Below the pieces are notes generated by a model. That model was given only the letters and a program-made list of their open reading frames with translations. It did no database searches and was not told the origin of the DNA. A program made the position numbers and the translations under genes. Shown here in pieces: positions 59,987 through 62,372 of a stretch of DNA of 62,372 nucleotides. This stretch comes from JBAZYV01 sp041658345 (GTDB lineage Bacteria > Patescibacteriota > Gracilibacteria > UBA1369 > 2-02-FULL-48-14), in NCBI GenBank assembly GCA_041658345.1, contig JBBAAK010000007.1, positions 1 through 62,372 on the forward strand, read 5' to 3'. Position 1 is the stretch's first letter; every line of letters begins with the position of its first letter.

Positions 59987-60457
59987 ATGCGAAGTGTTAA
60001 CAAAGTGATCCTCATAGGGAATCTTACAAGAGACCCAGAACTTAAGACTACAACAGGTGGGCAGTCAATCGTCACCTTTGGTCTTGCAACAAACCGCCAA
60101 TGGACAACAAGTGGTGGAGAAAAACGTTCCTCAGCCGAATTCCACGAATGTGTGGCATGGGCTAAACTAGCTGAAATCTGCAAACAACACCTTAGGAAAG
60201 GTATGTTGGTTTACGTTGAAGGCTACCTAAAAACTCGTAGCTGGGATATGGAAGACGGCACACGTCGTTTCCGCACGGAAATTGTGCTTCAGGATATGAT
60301 TATTCTCGAAAAACGTCACTCAGATGAGGAGGGAATTGACTACATTCCGGAAGGCGAAGTAGCAATTGATGAAGTAGATGCAGGTGTAGTTTCAGATGTG
60401 GCCCCACAAGGAGACAGCTCTCTTGCGGCAAACATCGAAGACGACAACATGTTTTAG
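59987..60457 (+). CDS. ssb: Single-stranded DNA-binding protein
   Basis: This 156-aa protein has an N-terminal OB fold (VNKVILIGNLTRDPELK, TFGLATNRQW, FHECVAWAKLAEIC, KGMLVYVEGYLKTRSW) and an acidic tail ending DDNMF, the protein-interaction tip. It lies between rpsF and rpsR, the classical arrangement. Confidence 0.97.
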   Translation: MRSVNKVILIGNLTRDPELKTTTGGQSIVTFGLATNRQWTTSGGEKRSSAEFHECVAWAKLAEICKQHLRKGMLVYVEGYLKTRSWDMEDGTRRFRTEIVLQDMIILEKRHSDEEGIDYIPEGEVAIDEVDAGVVSDVAPQGDSSLAANIEDDNMF

Positions 60458-60481
60458 CCACAACAATATTTCAATCTTACT

Positions 60482-60700
60482 ATGACAAAAAAAGTAAAAG
60501 TACAAAAAACACCTCGTCCAAATCTCCCAGTCTATATTGACTACAAAGATTTGGAAACGCTTCGCGGATATTTATCCGTGTTTGGACGCATAGTTCCGCG
60601 TTACTACACCGGTGTGTCTCTAAAACAGCAAAAACAGCTTTCTAGAGGTATCAAACAAGCTCGTGAAATGGCACTTTTGCCTTACACAAGAAAGTACTAG
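60482..60700 (+). CDS. rpsR: 30S ribosomal protein bS18
   Basis: This 72-aa protein has IDYKDLETLRGYLS, RIVPRYYTGVSLKQQKQL and the terminal REMALLPYTRKY, the bS18 signature. No N-terminal zinc cysteines are present. It is the last gene of the rpsF-ssb-rpsR operon and is followed by a terminator. Confidence 0.97.
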   Translation: MTKKVKVQKTPRPNLPVYIDYKDLETLRGYLSVFGRIVPRYYTGVSLKQQKQLSRGIKQAREMALLPYTRKY

Positions 60701-60724
60701 AAGGCCGTAAAGTTCAAATTAAAG

Positions 60725-60753
60725 TCCCACTTTAAAAAAAGGTGGGATTTTTT
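60725..60753 (+). terminator. Rho-independent terminator after rpsR
   Basis: TCCCAC (60725-60730) pairs with GTGGGA (60742-60747) and is followed by six T (60748-60753). Confidence 0.9.
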
Positions 60754-60767
60754 GATAATCCATAATC

Positions 60768-61640
60768 TCATGCCCGGGTACCATCAATACATTGCGTGTA
60801 ACCATACCGTCTGGAAATTGGTATGACTCTAACAGAGGCTCTGTCTAGAAGTGCTCTAAACCAAACATTATCTGGACTGGCACCAAATTCTTTAAAAGAA
60901 TACTGATTACCACTTGGCGGTAATTCAACAGAACGTGGAAATGGTAGAAATGTACTTGATGATGCCAAACAGCTTTCTTGTAAAAAAGTAACCCAATCAG
61001 GTTCACAACCGGAAACACTATTGTCACCAAATTTTATTAGGCTAACCGGGACATGGTTGTCTAAAGTCCTAATATCAGGCCAATTATTTGGATTAGGAGA
61101 CATCCTATCTTCAAGTGTTGGTAAGTGCCACTTACAAAACTGATCATTTCCTCTCAGAAGCGCACTTTCACTACTATAACGAGGTATTCTTACGCTGGCA
61201 ACTTGGCCATCCATGAAAGGATGTATTTGATGAGACGTTGTCATTTCATCCGTAACTTTTGCCCTGAAGCCGGATGCTCCTAGGGCGGTGAGAAAGGGCG
61301 AACTAGTTGGTCCATTTCCAGACTCTTTCACAAACGGTCTGGACACAATAATAACTGGAGCTTCTTCTTCCATACCAATATCGGCAAGGGAAGTAGGCCT
61401 ACATTGATCCCTCAAAAATCTTGGAAGGACAGCCCACGACAACATTCCTTTGGGATTTACATCTCCTAATTTCATAGATTCTTCCCCAAATACACGCGCA
61501 AGATTTGCCTCATCTCGAACAAACTCCATCAGTCCTTTCAAGGTGGCATAATCTTCCGGAACAGATCTGCCTAATCGAGTTTGGATGTTTGCCGCATCCA
61601 TCAACTTTTCAAACCCACCCATTGTGTATCCATTTGCCAT
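60768..61640 (-). CDS. Hypothetical protein
   Basis: This 290-aa protein has no recognised domain or signal peptide. It opens with a helical region (FEKLMDAANIQTR, LKGLMEFVRDEANLARVFGE split at FVRDEANLAR), then a long stretch rich in Ser, Pro and Gly with no obvious hydrophobic core. It ends in GYTQCIDGTRA. The gene stands alone, convergent with the rpsR operon. A run of eight C (about 61673-61680) lies 33-40 nt upstream of its start. Composition and isolation give no clear functional hint. Confidence 0.6.
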   Translation of the reverse strand: MANGYTMGGFEKLMDAANIQTRLGRSVPEDYATLKGLMEFVRDEANLARVFGEESMKLGDVNPKGMLSWAVLPRFLRDQCRPTSLADIGMEEEAPVIIVSRPFVKESGNGPTSSPFLTALGASGFRAKVTDEMTTSHQIHPFMDGQVASVRIPRYSSESALLRGNDQFCKWHLPTLEDRMSPNPNNWPDIRTLDNHVPVSLIKFGDNSVSGCEPDWVTFLQESCLASSSTFLPFPRSVELPPSGNQYSFKEFGASPDNVWFRALLDRASVRVIPISRRYGYTQCIDGTRA

Positions 61641-61767
61641 ATTATAAAATTTAACATTTAAGCCGTAATCTTACCCCCCCCAGTTTGGAAAACAAGCCAA
61701 TAATGGCTCACAAAAGCCAAAAACTAAACAAAAATAATTTAGCCCCGGGATGGGCAATCCAAATCGC

Positions 61768-62372
61768 TCAGCCATGTACTTTATCTCTGTATTTTTGGTC
61801 GATTAGATGCGCCAGCTGATGATGCTCGCGGCAAAGTGGCGCCAAAAATCGTGGATCGTGAGTTTTTGCCAGCGCAAATCTTTGTGAGTGATGTATTTCT
61901 TGCGCCGGCTTTGTACAGTTTGGAACTCCGCATTTTGTGCCAAATTCTTGGTTGAGGATTTTGCGAACTTTGGCAGGAATATGCCTGGAAACGGGTTGCT
62001 TGGTTATTTCCTCTGCGATTTCCTCTTTTTCTTGCTCTATTTTTGTCCTTCTTTGGTCCAGCAACTCCGCAAGAATTTTGTTAACGTCTTGCCCTTGCGA
62101 ATTTAGACGATTTAATTCTTCGGCCACCTCCGCAGAAAGTTCAAAATCTAAGTGCGCGGTGTGCACGTGCACAGATTTTACTTCAAATAATGGCTCGCCT
62201 AAGCCATTTAGCCCTCCGAAATAATGCATTTTGTCACTTTGTAGGCTTGCATTTTTTTCATCCCTAACAAAAGTTTCAAGTGCCCCACGTGGAAGAATTT
62301 TTACAGTTTCCGCAAGTTCCAAATCATTCTCCGCAGTTGCTATCGAGTTAACTCTCGCAAGTTTATTTACAC
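61768..62372 (-). CDS. HNH endonuclease-family protein, 5' part beyond the window
   Basis: The frame stays open from the stop at 61768 through the window edge, so the TTG at 62322 is probably internal and the true start lies outside. Visible segments are SIATAEND, ALETFVRDE, FELSAEVAEELNRLN, IPAKVRKILNQEF and a C-terminal HNH finger with CGVPNCTK, EIHHSQRF, LCREHHQLAHL. This matches the C-terminal half of the CPR HNH family whose N-terminal module is seen at 36-326. Between ALETFVRDE and FELSAEV the coding sequence contains the palindromic element (62160-62206). It may be a nuclease or mobile homing-type gene; activity is not shown. Confidence 0.8.
   Translation of the reverse strand, partial: VNKLARVNSIATAENDLELAETVKILPRGALETFVRDEKNASLQSDKMHYFGGLNGLGEPLFEVKSVHVHTAHLDFELSAEVAEELNRLNSQGQDVNKILAELLDQRRTKIEQEKEEIAEEITKQPVSRHIPAKVRKILNQEFGTKCGVPNCTKPAQEIHHSQRFALAKTHDPRFLAPLCREHHQLAHLIDQKYRDKVHG
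62160..62206. repeat. Composite palindromic element, coding copy
   Basis: TGTGCACGTGCACA (62160-62173) and TGGCTCGCCTAAGCCA (62191-62206) are separated by the same 18-nt distance (between TGTGCACGTGCACA and the GGCT start) as in copy A. It is read through in frame by the HNH gene. Confidence 0.75.

Noticed and set aside
1..62372. Alternative genetic code with UGA as glycine
   Set aside because: Many genes end in TGA exactly at overlap junctions with the next start (12863, 14888, 44966, 55173), and family C-termini end there.

Overview
The window looks like a chromosomal segment of a small-genome bacterium of the Patescibacteria (Candidate Phyla Radiation), perhaps Peregrinibacteria-like. The evidence is an alanyl-tRNA synthetase without its C-terminal domain, a tandem family of cysteine-rich zinc-ribbon proteins of a type I know mainly from CPR genomes, a DUF4012 cell-surface protein, archaeal-type PurP genes, and very dense gene packing with many 1-14 nt overlaps. 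UGA is used as a normal stop (ATGA and GTGA junctions at 12862, 14887, 44966 and 55172), so the Gracilibacteria/Absconditabacteria UGA=Gly code does not apply. The lineage call is an inference. Shine-Dalgarno sequences are scarce, and several genes look leaderless, with a -10 hexamer exactly 6 nt before the start codon.

Layout. 1-3.7 kb: a fragment of an HNH-family protein, a putative SOS operator, a 19-bp tandem repeat, an amidohydrolase-like protein, a slipin, aroE and lspA. 3.8-10.6 kb: three unrecognised co-directional genes (1105, 868 and 279 aa), one with four internal ~130-aa repeats and one with a TPR tail. 10.7-16.6 kb: a cell-wall/division and tRNA-modification operon (ftsW, murG, a GT4 glycosyltransferase, a bacterial-PH-like membrane protein, a LemA-like protein, miaB, a small membrane protein). 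16.6-26.3 kb: alaS, two surface proteins including DUF4012, a secreted HEXXH metalloprotease, mutL, a LysM/M23 peptidase and yidD. 26.3-32.5 kb: purH, uppP, and two PurP-type ligase genes flanking an SLH-domain surface protein.

32.5-39.1 kb: four tandem paralogous cysteine-rich proteins joined by TAATG junctions, with a divergent TrmB-type regulator. 40.0-42.0 kb: a CopG/MazF toxin-antitoxin pair and a sugar-nucleotidyltransferase/acyltransferase. 42.0-47.4 kb: one leftward operon sdaAB-sdaAA-purN-ferredoxin-korA-korB-[2Fe-2S] ferredoxin, which would turn serine into pyruvate and oxidise a 2-oxoacid with ferredoxin. 47.5-47.9 kb: a gene-free block with its own promoter, a closing 11-bp stem and a T-run, predicted here as a structured non-coding RNA. 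48.0-50.8 kb: enolase followed by two hypothetical genes, with a duplicated relic of the enolase 3' end between them.

50.9-55.9 kb: a degenerate metallo-beta-lactamase-fold protein, lexA with two GGTGAG-N6-CTCACC operators, a flavodoxin-fold reductase, a second TrmB regulator with its operator, a CPBP protease, an alpha/beta hydrolase and tRNA-Arg(CCU). 55.9-62.4 kb: mutS, a HAD phosphatase, rpsF-ssb-rpsR with a terminator, one unrecognised gene, and the 3' part of an HNH endonuclease gene that runs off the window. Composite palindromic elements occur at 53.1, 54.5 and 62.2 kb, the last inside the HNH reading frame.

The strongest candidates for something undescribed are the ~360-nt structured RNA, the four-gene cysteine-rich array, the three-gene repeat-protein cassette, and the palindromic elements.
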